A model generated the notes under the pieces. It ran no database searches. It saw only the letters and a list, made by a program, of their open reading frames with translations, and was not told where the DNA came from. Positions 35,222 to 43,053 of a DNA stretch of 64,000 nucleotides are shown here, piece after piece (position 1 is the first letter of the stretch; each line of letters opens with the position of its first letter). The position numbers and the translations under genes are program-made. Source of the DNA: a virus; the IMG/VR virus record IMGVR_UViG_3300013109_000495, positions 1-64,000 of that record. One strand, 5' to 3'.

Positions 35222-35327
35222 TCAAAATAGCGGTTTTTGTCAAATATAGGTACCTTTTTTCCATTGTTGAAGTAAATACAAACACTTATAAGCAAAAACT
35301 TGCCAATTAACAAGGAGCACGTGTAAT

Positions 35328-36368
35328 ATGACACAACCAACGAATAAGTTTGAACAGTTGTTAGAGCTTTTAATTAATGAAGAAAATGATAAAGCGGAAC
35401 AACTATTTCATGAAATAGTAGTAGAAAAGTCTAGAGACATCTACGAAGGTTTAGCAGATGAACAAACTGCTACAACAGAAACTAAAGACGAAGCTAAAGA
35501 CGAAGCTAAAGAAGACGACAAGAAAGACGAATCAGTAGTTAAAGAAACTGAAAAGTCTGACGAAAAAGCAGAAGACAAAAAAGAAGAAGCGGTTAAAGAA
35601 ACTGAAGGCGAAACAGTTGAAGATAAAGACATAAAAGACGAAGGTGTCTTTACTAAACCAGCACCAACACAAGTTGCACCTCAAAAGTCTGACGAAGAAT
35701 CAATTGAAGAAATTGGTGGCGATGCTACTGACGAATTAATTAAAGATATCACAGGCGATGAAGAAGGTGAAGCAGATGCGGCGGCTGACGAATTAGGTCA
35801 GGACATGGGCGCGGATGCTGAAAACGGTGAAAACGGTGAAGATGGATCTGTAGAAGACAGAGTTGTCGATTTAGAAGATGCTTTAGATGAACTAAAAGCG
35901 GAATTTGAAGCGATGCTGGCGGCACAAAATGGAGATGGAGAAGCAGAAGAAGAATCTGCAGTACCATCAACAGCGGCACCAGTTATTCCAGCAGAAACAA
36001 AACCAGAATTGTCTAGATTTGAAGGCAAAGACGCTAAAGAAGATAAGAAAGACGCTAAAGAAGAAAAGAAAGAAACTGTGAAAGAATATAAAAATCCAGT
36101 TAAAGCGGATATGAGCGGCGGAGACGACAAATCAGCAAAATCACCAGTAAACACAAAAGTTAAAAGTGCAGGTGGCACAACGGCTAATATAGCAAAAGGT
36201 GGAGGAGACGAAAAAGGTCGTCCGGCACCAACTGCAGAAAAAATAGCTAGTAGCTTTGAGAATACTGGAGGAAAAGCAAAATCAACTTCTTTCAAAAAGA
36301 AAGAAACAGCTGATCTTAAAGATGGTTCTGACAAATCTGCAAAATCTCCAGTTAACACAAAAGCGTAA
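35328..36368 (+). CDS. Acidic low-complexity protein, putative prohead core component
   Basis: 346 residues dominated by Glu, Lys, Asp and Ala. Residues 50-110 are nearly pure E/K/D repeats. The motif DKSAKSPVNTK occurs twice (about 265-275 and at the very C-terminus), a small internal duplication. There is an AAGGAGCACG ribosome-binding site upstream. It sits between portal and protease, where T4 has the prohead core genes 67 and 68. Charged disordered proteins are typical of prohead cores removed by gp21, so this role is inferred from position and composition. Confidence 0.55.
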   Translation: MTQPTNKFEQLLELLINEENDKAEQLFHEIVVEKSRDIYEGLADEQTATTETKDEAKDEAKEDDKKDESVVKETEKSDEKAEDKKEEAVKETEGETVEDKDIKDEGVFTKPAPTQVAPQKSDEESIEEIGGDATDELIKDITGDEEGEADAAADELGQDMGADAENGENGEDGSVEDRVVDLEDALDELKAEFEAMLAAQNGDGEAEEESAVPSTAAPVIPAETKPELSRFEGKDAKEDKKDAKEEKKETVKEYKNPVKADMSGGDDKSAKSPVNTKVKSAGGTTANIAKGGGDEKGRPAPTAEKIASSFENTGGKAKSTSFKKKETADLKDGSDKSAKSPVNTKA

Positions 36369-36393
36369 CTGTTAGATTTAAGGAATTATCAGT

Positions 36394-37023
36394 ATGTCAC
36401 TTTATCTTAGAGAACATTTAACCTATGATCAGGCTCGAATACAGGTCTTGCACGAAGGCAACCAAGGCAAGGATTTATTCATGAAGGGAATCTGTATTCA
36501 AGGCGGCATTAAAAATGCCAATGAAAGAGTTTATCCTGTGCAAGAAATTGCAAAGGCAACTAAAACTCTTAATGATCAGATTAGTTCAGGTTATAGTGTA
36601 CTTGGAGAAGTAGATCATCCAGATGATTTAAAAATTAATTTGGACCGTGTGTCCCATATGTTAACAGAAATGTGGATGGACGGACCAAATGGATATGGTA
36701 AAATGAAAATTTTACCGACACCGATGGGCCAACTTGTCAAAACTATGTTGGAATCAGGAGTAAAACTAGGCGTCAGTTCTCGTGGCTCTGGTAATATATC
36801 AGAGTACGGTAACGGCGAAGTTTCAGACTTCGAAATCATAACAGTTGATGTTGTGGCCCAACCTTCGGCACCGGGTGCTTACCCAACGCCAATATATGAA
36901 CATCTTTTGAATACAAAAGGTGGATTAAAGGCGAAAGGTCTGGCCGCTGAAGTTAGAAATGACACAAGAGCACAAAAATACCTAAATGAGGTATTAACTA
37001 ACATAATAAAGGACCTAAAATAA
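36394..37023 (+). CDS. 21: Prohead core protease gp21
   Basis: 209 residues. 'SVLGEVDHPDDLKINLDRVSHM' carries the catalytic His region (about 69-90), and 'LGVSSRGSGNI' (about 126-136) holds the nucleophilic Ser of the herpesvirus-assemblin-like protease fold used by T4 gp21. It cleaves scaffold and capsid proteins during head maturation. The gene overlaps gp22 by one base (TAATG), and gp23 follows, the canonical order. The length agrees with T4 gp21 (212). Confidence 0.93.
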   Translation: MSLYLREHLTYDQARIQVLHEGNQGKDLFMKGICIQGGIKNANERVYPVQEIAKATKTLNDQISSGYSVLGEVDHPDDLKINLDRVSHMLTEMWMDGPNGYGKMKILPTPMGQLVKTMLESGVKLGVSSRGSGNISEYGNGEVSDFEIITVDVVAQPSAPGAYPTPIYEHLLNTKGGLKAKGLAAEVRNDTRAQKYLNEVLTNIIKDLK

Positions 37024-38090
37024 TGTTTGATATATCAAAACTAGCTGAATCAGGAGCAATTTCGGAAGATGTGCAAAAAAGCATCCAAGAAGCTTGGGAT
37101 TCAAAAGTTAAAGAAAACAAAGAAACTGTAGGTGCTGAGTTAAGAGAAGAATTTGCTAAAAGATACGAGCATGACAAAGGAAACATGATCGAAGCAATCG
37201 ATAAAATGATGACTGAAAAGTTATCTGAAGAAATTAGCAAATTTATCGAAGATAGAAAAGCACTAGCACAGGAAAAAATATCCTACAAAGAAAACGTAGG
37301 CAAACATTCAGCGAAACTTCAAGAATTTATAATGAAGAAACTTGCTGAAGAGTTAAAAGAACTACATAGCGACCGTAAAGGTGTTCATGAAAACTTTAGT
37401 AAATTAGAAGAGTTCGTTGTAAACGCACTTGCTAAGGAAATTAAAGAATTCCATGAAGACAAGAAAGGCGTTGTGGAAACGAAAGTTAAATTAGTAGCCG
37501 AAGCTAAAGCACAAATGGCTAAACTAAAAGAAGCTTTCATACAAAAATCTGCTAAAGTTGTAGAATCTGCAGTTAATAAAAAACTTGCTGAAGAATTAAG
37601 CACGTTGAAAGACGATATTACTACTGCAAGAACTGTAAACTTTGGCAAAAAAATATTCGAAGCGTTTGCTTCTGAGTATCAGAACTCATATTTAAATGAG
37701 AAATCTGAAACTGCGAAGCTATTAAAGATAGTTGATGAAACTACTCTTAAGTTAAAAGACGCTGAGAAGGCCGTCAATGAAAAAGACGCGGTGATTGAGT
37801 CGAAGAATGCTGAGTCCAAAAGACAAGCAGACTTGATGGAACGCAAGGAAACGATGGCTGAATTGCTCAAACCATTGAGCAAACAAAAGGGTGAAGTAAT
37901 GAGTCAACTGTTAGAATCAGTTCAAACAGCGAACCTTCAAACTTCATTCGACAAGTATCTACCTCACGTGATGAACGATAAACCAATAGCGACTATCAAA
38001 ACTGCAAAAGTTATGACAGAAGCAAAAGGTGAAAGATCACAAAGGGAAGATGCAGACTTAACAGATATTCGTAAATTAGCGGGTATTTAA
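37023..38090 (+). CDS. 22: Prohead scaffold protein gp22
   Basis: 355 residues, almost entirely helical and rich in Lys/Glu/Ala (for example 'LAEELKELHSDRKGVHENF' and the similar 'LAKEIKEFHEDKKGVVET', an internal repeat at about 105-160). This is the expected composition of the gp22 scaffold, which is degraded by gp21. It starts on the gp21 stop and ends 27 nt before gp23. The C-terminal 'REDADLTDIRKLAGI' resembles the capsid-binding end of marine gp22 proteins. Confidence 0.87.
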   Translation: MFDISKLAESGAISEDVQKSIQEAWDSKVKENKETVGAELREEFAKRYEHDKGNMIEAIDKMMTEKLSEEISKFIEDRKALAQEKISYKENVGKHSAKLQEFIMKKLAEELKELHSDRKGVHENFSKLEEFVVNALAKEIKEFHEDKKGVVETKVKLVAEAKAQMAKLKEAFIQKSAKVVESAVNKKLAEELSTLKDDITTARTVNFGKKIFEAFASEYQNSYLNEKSETAKLLKIVDETTLKLKDAEKAVNEKDAVIESKNAESKRQADLMERKETMAELLKPLSKQKGEVMSQLLESVQTANLQTSFDKYLPHVMNDKPIATIKTAKVMTEAKGERSQREDADLTDIRKLAGI

Positions 38091-38117
38091 CTATAAACTA
38101 AAAGGGGAAAGATACAA

Positions 38118-39287
38118 ATGTCAGAAATATTTGAATCTAAATGGGGTGAAACTAAATCAGCCCTAACTGAAGGTTTAGAAGGCAACAAGAAAAAAGTGAT
38201 GGGTGTCATTTTAGAAAATACTAAAAGATACTTGTCAGAACAAGCTACTGCAGGTGCTACATCTGCCGGTAACGTTGCTACACTAAACAGAGTGATTCTT
38301 CCAGTAATTAGACGGGTTATGCCGACTGTTATAGCTAACGAAATCGTTGGTGTACAGCCGATGACTGGTCCAGTTGGACAGATTCACACCTTGAGAATAA
38401 GATATGCAGATGCGGCAGGCGGAACAACGGCTGGCGAAGAAGCATTATCACCTTTCAAAATTGCGAGAGCATACTCTGGTAATGAAACTGAAGCTACACC
38501 TAAAGCGGCAACAACAGCGTCGAAAGAAGGTACAGCTGGTAACAGACTATCAATCCAGATCTTGAAACAACCGGTTGAAGCTAAATCTAGAAAACTATCA
38601 GCTAGATGGACGTTTGAAGCGGCTCAAGATGCTCAAGCACAACAAGGTATAGACGTAGAAGCAGAAATAATGGCGGCTTTGGCTCAAGAAATTACAGCTG
38701 AAATCGACCAAGAAGTTATTGGATCATTAAGAACATTGGCTGGAACAGCCGCTGAAACTTATGACCAATCAGCTGTTTCTGGTACTGCAACTTTTGTTGG
38801 TGACGAACACGCGGCTTTGGCTGTGTTAATCAACAGAGTGGCAAACTTAATTGCAACAAGAACACGTAGAGGAGCTGGAAACTGGTCAGTAGTTTCTCCA
38901 ACTGCTTTAACGATTCTTCAATCTGCAACAACATCAGCATTTGCTAGATCAACTGAAGGTACTTTCGAAGCACCTACTAACACAAAATTTGTTGGTACGT
39001 TAAACGCTTCAATGAGAGTATACGTTGACGCATATGCAGTTGATGGTACATCAGTACTAGTTGGCTATAAAGGAGCAAGTGAGGCAGACGCACCAGCGTT
39101 CTATTGTCCTTACATTCCTTTAATGTCTTCAGGAGTTGTACTTGATCCAGCTACTTTCGAACCAGTTGTTGGCTTTTTAACAAGATATGGATATGTAGAG
39201 TTAACAAACACTGCATCTTCACTTGGTAATGCGGCTGACTACGTAGGTTTAGTAGCGATCACTTCAGCAAACTTAAAATTTAAGTAA
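38118..39287 (+). CDS. 23: Major capsid protein gp23
   Basis: 389 residues, HK97 fold. 'VATLNRVILPVIRRVMPTVIANEIVGVQPMTGPVGQ' is matched in part around residues 52-88, the classic gp23 core, and 'EAEIMAALAQEITAEIDQEVI' and 'PYIPLMSSGVVLDPATFEP' are further gp23 blocks. A likely gp21 cleavage lies after LSE41 (YLSE|QATAG), as in marine relatives. The protein is short compared with T4 (521), so a large part of the insertion domain may be missing. It has a strong AGGGGAAAG ribosome-binding site and a UUCG terminator after it. Confidence 0.95.
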   Translation: MSEIFESKWGETKSALTEGLEGNKKKVMGVILENTKRYLSEQATAGATSAGNVATLNRVILPVIRRVMPTVIANEIVGVQPMTGPVGQIHTLRIRYADAAGGTTAGEEALSPFKIARAYSGNETEATPKAATTASKEGTAGNRLSIQILKQPVEAKSRKLSARWTFEAAQDAQAQQGIDVEAEIMAALAQEITAEIDQEVIGSLRTLAGTAAETYDQSAVSGTATFVGDEHAALAVLINRVANLIATRTRRGAGNWSVVSPTALTILQSATTSAFARSTEGTFEAPTNTKFVGTLNASMRVYVDAYAVDGTSVLVGYKGASEADAPAFYCPYIPLMSSGVVLDPATFEPVVGFLTRYGYVELTNTASSLGNAADYVGLVAITSANLKFK

Positions 39288-39317
39288 TCTTTTTATAGAT
39301 TATTTTGAATCTTAGAG

Positions 39318-39345
39318 AAAGGCGGCTTCGGTCGCCTTTTTCTTT
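39318..39345 (+). terminator. Rho-independent terminator after gp23
   Basis: AAAGGCGGC-UUCG-GTCGCCTTT hairpin with a UUCG tetraloop followed by a T-rich run. It closes the head operon. Confidence 0.85.
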
Positions 39346-39361
39346 GGCCGAATTTTCAGAC

Positions 39362-39369
39362 TTTAAATA
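39362..39369 (+). promoter_or_regulatory. Late-promoter-like octamer TTTAAATA
   Basis: The octamer overlaps the first possible ATG (39369) of the sulfotransferase gene. With -13 at 39362, transcription would start at 39375, exactly on the next in-frame ATG. Confidence 0.45.
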
Positions 39370-39950
39370 TGAATATGCGATATTGTTTTCATCATATACC
39401 AAAAACAGGTGGCAGTACATTAAAAGCAAGATTAAATCATCGAGCATCAATTGGACAAATAGATAAATTTTCATATGCAATAGGACATAATATAAGTGTA
39501 TCCACACCTGGTAAGCACTATACATTATTAAGAAATCCTTTACACAGAGATATATCACATTTCAATTATGATTTTAATAAAAAAGAAAGCATAGCAAACA
39601 CATTTGAAGAAAGTTGTAATAAAATGCATGGCAATTTTATGGTACTTTGGTTATATTCAAACTATCTAAAACAGTCAACTAACATACCAATTGAAGAAAA
39701 ATATAAACAAGTACAAACAATACTAAAAAATAATTTTTTAAAAATTTTTAATGCTGATAAATTTGAAAACTCATGGAAAGAAATTACAAAAATATTAAAC
39801 ATCGATGTTGAACCAAGACTAAATTCCAATATATCTAATATAGATTATAACAAAATTGCAAAATATGAAAATTTATCTAACAAATTTAAAAAATGGCACA
39901 AACAATATAACCAGTATGATTATCTTCTTCATGAAGAATTTTGTATGTAG
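39369..39950 (+). CDS. Sulfotransferase family protein
   Basis: 193 residues. 'FHHIPKTGGSTL' (about 7-18) is the 5'-phosphosulfate-binding loop of PAPS-dependent sulfotransferases, and 'YTLLRNPLHRDISHF' (about 55-69) matches the 3'-phosphate-binding Arg/Ser block. The rest is Lys/Asn-rich and less conserved. The ATG at 39375 is a better start than 39369 because the late-promoter octamer overlaps the first one. It is a stand-alone gene between the gp23 terminator and a small membrane gene. Modification of a host or virion surface sugar is inferred; the substrate is unknown. Confidence 0.75.
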   Translation: MNMRYCFHHIPKTGGSTLKARLNHRASIGQIDKFSYAIGHNISVSTPGKHYTLLRNPLHRDISHFNYDFNKKESIANTFEESCNKMHGNFMVLWLYSNYLKQSTNIPIEEKYKQVQTILKNNFLKIFNADKFENSWKEITKILNIDVEPRLNSNISNIDYNKIAKYENLSNKFKKWHKQYNQYDYLLHEEFCM

Positions 39951-40069
39951 TTAAAGATTTTTTTCACTTCGAACGACTTACAATCCAAATAGCGTAATAT
40001 AACTTTAACAATTGTCTTTCTAAATAATTCTAAGATTCGATAGAATCTTATTATCAAGGGAGGTCCAAT

Positions 40070-40303
40070 ATGGATATCATGGTAAAGGTAAAAGGATGGG
40101 CAAAAGGATTAGCTGATGTAGGCGTAAGTCTAATAGCATTAGGAATCGTTTTAGAAATTCTTTTTAATGGTCAAGGTGTTCCGTTCTGGCCACATATTTC
40201 TGTAATAGGAAATGTTCAGGGCGTACTTGCTGGCTTTTCAGATCAAGGTTTGGTCGGATTAGTAGCAATTTGGATTTTATATCATATCTACAATCGAAAA
40301 TAA
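40070..40303 (+). CDS. Small membrane protein, unknown function
   Basis: 77 residues with two hydrophobic segments: 'LADVGVSLIALGIVLEILF' (about 14-32) and 'GLVGLVAIWILYHIY' (about 60-74). The N-terminus is basic and amphipathic. There is a strong AGGGAGG site before the ATG and a terminator immediately after the gene, so it is a single-gene unit. Similar small proteins occur near capsid genes in marine T4-like phages. A holin-like or other membrane role is possible but not shown. Confidence 0.65.
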   Translation: MDIMVKVKGWAKGLADVGVSLIALGIVLEILFNGQGVPFWPHISVIGNVQGVLAGFSDQGLVGLVAIWILYHIYNRK

Positions 40304-40334
40304 TATAATAATCTAGAAATACGTTAACCTCAGA

Positions 40335-40380
40335 GAGTGGTGTAACTACTTTTAATTTTACACCACTCTTTTTTTATTTT
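40335..40380 (+). terminator. Strong Rho-independent terminator
   Basis: An 11-bp perfect stem GAGTGGTGTAA/TTACACCACTC (40335-40345 and 40358-40368) followed by a T-rich run. It separates the small membrane gene from the fibre cluster. Confidence 0.88.
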
Positions 40381-40384
40381 TTTT

Positions 40385-40392
40385 CATAAATA
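40385..40392 (+). promoter_or_regulatory. Late promoter octamer CATAAATA
   Basis: It lies directly after the terminator. Predicted transcription starts near 40398, just before the structured leader of the gene at 40491. Confidence 0.6.
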
Positions 40393-40405
40393 TATACAGT
40401 TCAAA

Positions 40406-40475
40406 CAGAGCTCCACTCAAGTGGAGACTTATGCGGAATTAACCGCGTAGCGAGTAGAACTCGCATTAGGCTCTG
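40406..40475 (+). promoter_or_regulatory. Four-way-junction structured 5' leader
   Basis: A closing stem CAGAG/CTCTG (40406-40410 with 40471-40475) encloses three hairpins: CTCCAC-UCAA-GTGGAG (40411-40426), GCGG-AATTAA-CCGC (40433-40446) and GCGAGT/ACTCGC (40450-40464). The ribosome-binding site AGGAG (40479-40483) follows 3 nt after the closing stem. Every arm pairs perfectly, which is unlikely by chance in AT-rich DNA. It may be a translational control element or a 5' stability cap. No known riboswitch class is recognised. Confidence 0.65.
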
Positions 40476-40490
40476 AACAGGAGAAAACAA

Positions 40491-40907
40491 ATGGGAAGAC
40501 CAATCAAAAAAAGTAAATTTGTATCAAGTTTTGGTGGCACAACAGCGGCTAAAATTGCAGTAACTGGATATCGACCAAGTGGTGGATCTTTAGTTAGCTC
40601 ATCTATTGCATACATTGTATCTCAAAGAGGATCTAAATTATTCAAGATTCACTTAGAAGATTCAACTGAAGCAATTTATGAATTAAAAGCAGTAGCACCA
40701 GCATCGTTGGCAAATACATCCAACCAATTTTGTGTACAAATTACGCTAGATGACTCAACTGTGGCTTATGTAGAGAAATTCTACAATAACACAGTTCACT
40801 ATGTTACGGCGGCAGGCGCGGCTGGAACAGTTCCTTACACATTAGGAACTGATATCTCTGGCTCAATTGCGGCAGGTAAAGGTAATATAGACATAGTATC
40901 TGAGTAA
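40491..40907 (+). CDS. Small virion-associated protein, unknown function
   Basis: 138 residues, no membrane segment. The basic N-terminus MGRPIKKSKF is followed by a beta-rich, Ser/Thr/Ala-rich body ('LFKIHLEDSTEAIYEL', 'CVQITLDDSTVAYVEKFYN'). It is the first gene of the accessory structural cluster, has its own late promoter, a structured leader, an AGGAG site and a terminator, so it is probably made in quantity late in infection. Decoration of head or tail is plausible, but no family is recognised with certainty. Confidence 0.6.
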   Translation: MGRPIKKSKFVSSFGGTTAAKIAVTGYRPSGGSLVSSSIAYIVSQRGSKLFKIHLEDSTEAIYELKAVAPASLANTSNQFCVQITLDDSTVAYVEKFYNNTVHYVTAAGAAGTVPYTLGTDISGSIAAGKGNIDIVSE

Positions 40908-40938
40908 TAGTCACTAGACACGTGCTTATAAGAATATT

Positions 40939-40965
40939 GGGGGAGTTTAGGCTCCCCCTTTCTTT
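40939..40965 (+). terminator. Rho-independent terminator
   Basis: GGGGGAG/CTCCCCC stem (40939-40945 and 40952-40958) followed by TTTCTTT. The next late promoter starts 2 nt later. Confidence 0.85.
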
Positions 40966-40966
40966 A

Positions 40967-40974
40967 TATAAATA
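40967..40974 (+). promoter_or_regulatory. Late promoter octamer TATAAATA
   Basis: A perfect octamer 16 nt before the ATG at 40983. The predicted start site (about 40980) leaves a leader of about 3 nt. Confidence 0.65.
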
Positions 40975-40982
40975 ATACTAAC

Positions 40983-41696
40983 ATGGCAAAAACTTTACGT
41001 ACATCAGGTGATTACACCATTAAAACTGGCACAGGTGCTAGTGGGTCAAATTACGTTAATCTTGACTCAAGTAATACAAGAGTTATGGGTAATTTAATTG
41101 TTGATGGTACACGAACTGAATTGAATACATCAACTTTAAGCGTTGAAGATTCCTCATTACTTTTAAACAGAAATGCCTCAGGTGCTGATATTGACTCTGG
41201 TGTAATGATAGAGCGAGATGGTTCTAATAATGCGGCATTCTACTGGAACGAAGGTGATGATACTTGGAGAGCAGTTACAACTTCGTCAGGACCAACAGCA
41301 ACAGCAATTGCCGATACAGCATTAGCAAAAATTCAGGTGGCGGAACCAGCGGCAAATTCAGATGCGGCTACAAAAAATTATGTAGATACCACAGCTAGTG
41401 GAGCCATATTATCAGGTTCAACAAACAATCAGGTTACAACTGTAACAGGTGCGAATGCTATAACTGGTGAAGCAAATTTAACATTTGACGGAACAACTTT
41501 AGGGGTAACAGGTGTTATTGATGCTGATTATGTAAGAATTTTTGATAATGAAATTACAACAAATGCCACAGATGCCAATTTAGAAATTTCAGCTAATGGC
41601 TCTGGAAATGTGGTAATTAATGGCATCAATTTTTTGACATCTGGAGAAATGATAAGTAAGAGTAAGGCTACGGCATTAGCGATAGCATTAGGATAA
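40983..41696 (+). CDS. Modular fibre/appendage protein
   Basis: 237 residues. 'MGNLIVDGTRTELNTSTLSVED' at about 35-56 is nearly identical to a segment of the 336-residue protein at 50668, showing a shared module. 'SGVMIERDGSNNAAFYWNEGDDTW' is shared in style with the 983-residue protein. 'AEPAANSDAATKNYVDTT' is a tail-fibre neck-like segment that often precedes repeats. No chaperone or receptor domain is visible. It has a near-leaderless late promoter, and the next gene follows after 5 nt. Confidence 0.66.
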   Translation: MAKTLRTSGDYTIKTGTGASGSNYVNLDSSNTRVMGNLIVDGTRTELNTSTLSVEDSSLLLNRNASGADIDSGVMIERDGSNNAAFYWNEGDDTWRAVTTSSGPTATAIADTALAKIQVAEPAANSDAATKNYVDTTASGAILSGSTNNQVTTVTGANAITGEANLTFDGTTLGVTGVIDADYVRIFDNEITTNATDANLEISANGSGNVVINGINFLTSGEMISKSKATALAIALG

Positions 41697-41701
41697 AAAG
41701 T

Positions 41702-42019
41702 ATGGCAATAACAAATTTTCAAGTAGGAACCAGCGTTACAGCGGCTTTCACTGCTTCGGCGGCAGGAGGAACTGCGATTACAGTAATTTATATTACTAAT
41801 AAAACTGACGGTGACGGAACAGTAGACGTTTACGTTACTCCAACTGGTGTATCAGCTACTGCAAATCATTTAGTATATTCACAATTAACTATTAAAGCTA
41901 GAGACACTTACATACTTGATACAGAAAAAATGATTTTAGAAAATGGTGCAAAAATTTGGATTGCGGCACCAGATTCGGCGGCACAATTCAACGCAACAAT
42001 CTCAACTATAGAGTTATAA
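41702..42019 (+). CDS. Small structural protein, unknown function
   Basis: 105 residues, beta-rich and Ala/Thr-rich ('TAITVIYITNKTDGDGTVDVYV'). It has no transmembrane segment or catalytic motif. It is packed 5 nt after the preceding fibre gene and 4 nt before the next, so it is part of an appendage operon. A small jellyroll or fibre-associated protein is a reasonable guess from composition only. Confidence 0.6.
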   Translation: MAITNFQVGTSVTAAFTASAAGGTAITVIYITNKTDGDGTVDVYVTPTGVSATANHLVYSQLTIKARDTYILDTEKMILENGAKIWIAAPDSAAQFNATISTIEL

Positions 42020-42023
42020 TACC

Positions 42024-42491
42024 ATGGGTAGGTTTGCTAAAAATCCAGTAATAGGCGACAATGCTGTTGGAGTTACTATTCCAAATGTAACAACTACACA
42101 AAGACCTGCAGGTGTTAATGGACAATTAGTTTACAACACAACAACATCAACATATCAATCTTATATTGGTTCAGCATGGTACAATATGTCAACTGCGGCT
42201 GGCGAAAAAACAATTACAATAGATAAATTTCAAGGTGACGGAACAACTGTAACTTTTGGTGCAGGAGCAGGTAATACATTAGACGGATCTACTGGAGCAA
42301 GTTTTACTCAAACTGTAAATAATGCAACAGATATTGTGGTTTTTGTTGGAGGTGTTTATCAAGTACCGACAACAAACTATACAGTATCAGGACAACAAAT
42401 AACTTTTGGTTCTGCTCCACCGGCAAACGATGGTGCAACAAATGGTCATATAATTTCTATTATCCACGGATTACACAAATTAGGCGAGTAA
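42024..42491 (+). CDS. Small fibre-module protein
   Basis: 155 residues. 'TTQRPAGVNGQLVYNTTTSTYQSY' (about 29-52) is the 'TAQRP..G..RYNTTT' module repeated in three larger proteins of this cluster. The C-terminal half 'GDGTTVTFGAG' to 'VDGVYQ...NYTVSGQQITFGSAPP' is the beta module also present in the proteins at 46935 and 48940 and in the giant protein. It thus consists of two recurrent modules without the long N-terminal anchor. It is 1 nt upstream of the methyltransferase gene. Confidence 0.66.
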   Translation: MGRFAKNPVIGDNAVGVTIPNVTTTQRPAGVNGQLVYNTTTSTYQSYIGSAWYNMSTAAGEKTITIDKFQGDGTTVTFGAGAGNTLDGSTGASFTQTVNNATDIVVFVGGVYQVPTTNYTVSGQQITFGSAPPANDGATNGHIISIIHGLHKLGE

Positions 42492-42492
42492 T

Positions 42493-43050
42493 ATGCCTAC
42501 ATTTCCTAACGGGCATTTCAATTGGCTTTGGCCTTACGTATCAACACAAACATTAAGAACTGCAATAGACATAGGCGGCCACTTAGGAAACTGGACATTA
42601 AATTGGCACCATAGAGTAAAAAAAATTGAAATATTTGAACCTAATCCCGATGTACTACCTAAACTCAAAAAAAATACTAATACATTAAAAAATTGCACTG
42701 TACATGAAGTTGCTTTAGGTGATACTCCTGGAAAAGTTTCTATGCAATATGAAACTCATCTAGGCACCTACCATATAAAAGATCATAATGGTTCTATTAA
42801 TTTACAAACACTTGACAGTTATAATTTTCAAAACGTAGATATTATAAAAATAGATGTTGAAGGATTTGAAGTACCTGTGTTGGAAGGTGCAAAAGAAACA
42901 ATTCTTTCTAACAAACCATGGATACAGATTGAAGCAAATCATACTGGAGAACGTTACGGTAGACCTAAAAAGAAAATACTTGAAAAGTTAACGGAATTTG
43001 GAATGAAACGAATTGCTAAAGAGTGGCCTGATCAAATTTGGAAATTTTAA
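42493..43050 (+). CDS. FkbM-family methyltransferase
   Basis: 185 residues. 'AIDIGGHLGNWT' (24-35) is the SAM-binding glycine loop, 'IEIFEPNPDVLPKLKKN' gives the acidic residue after strand 2, and 'DIIKIDVEGFEVPVLEGA' (about 116-133) is the hallmark FkbM motif. FkbM enzymes O-methylate sugars and related hydroxyl groups. It is located inside the fibre cluster, so methylation of a glycan or a virion protein sugar is plausible. It converges with a minus-strand structural gene 3 nt away. Confidence 0.85.
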   Translation: MPTFPNGHFNWLWPYVSTQTLRTAIDIGGHLGNWTLNWHHRVKKIEIFEPNPDVLPKLKKNTNTLKNCTVHEVALGDTPGKVSMQYETHLGTYHIKDHNGSINLQTLDSYNFQNVDIIKIDVEGFEVPVLEGAKETILSNKPWIQIEANHTGERYGRPKKKILEKLTEFGMKRIAKEWPDQIWKF

Positions 43051-43053
43051 ATT

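Noticed and set aside
35798-36358. Antisense open frame of 186 codons (Ser/Phe-rich) opposite the acidic core gene
   Set aside because: It is a by-product of the GAA/AAA-rich codons on the sense strand.
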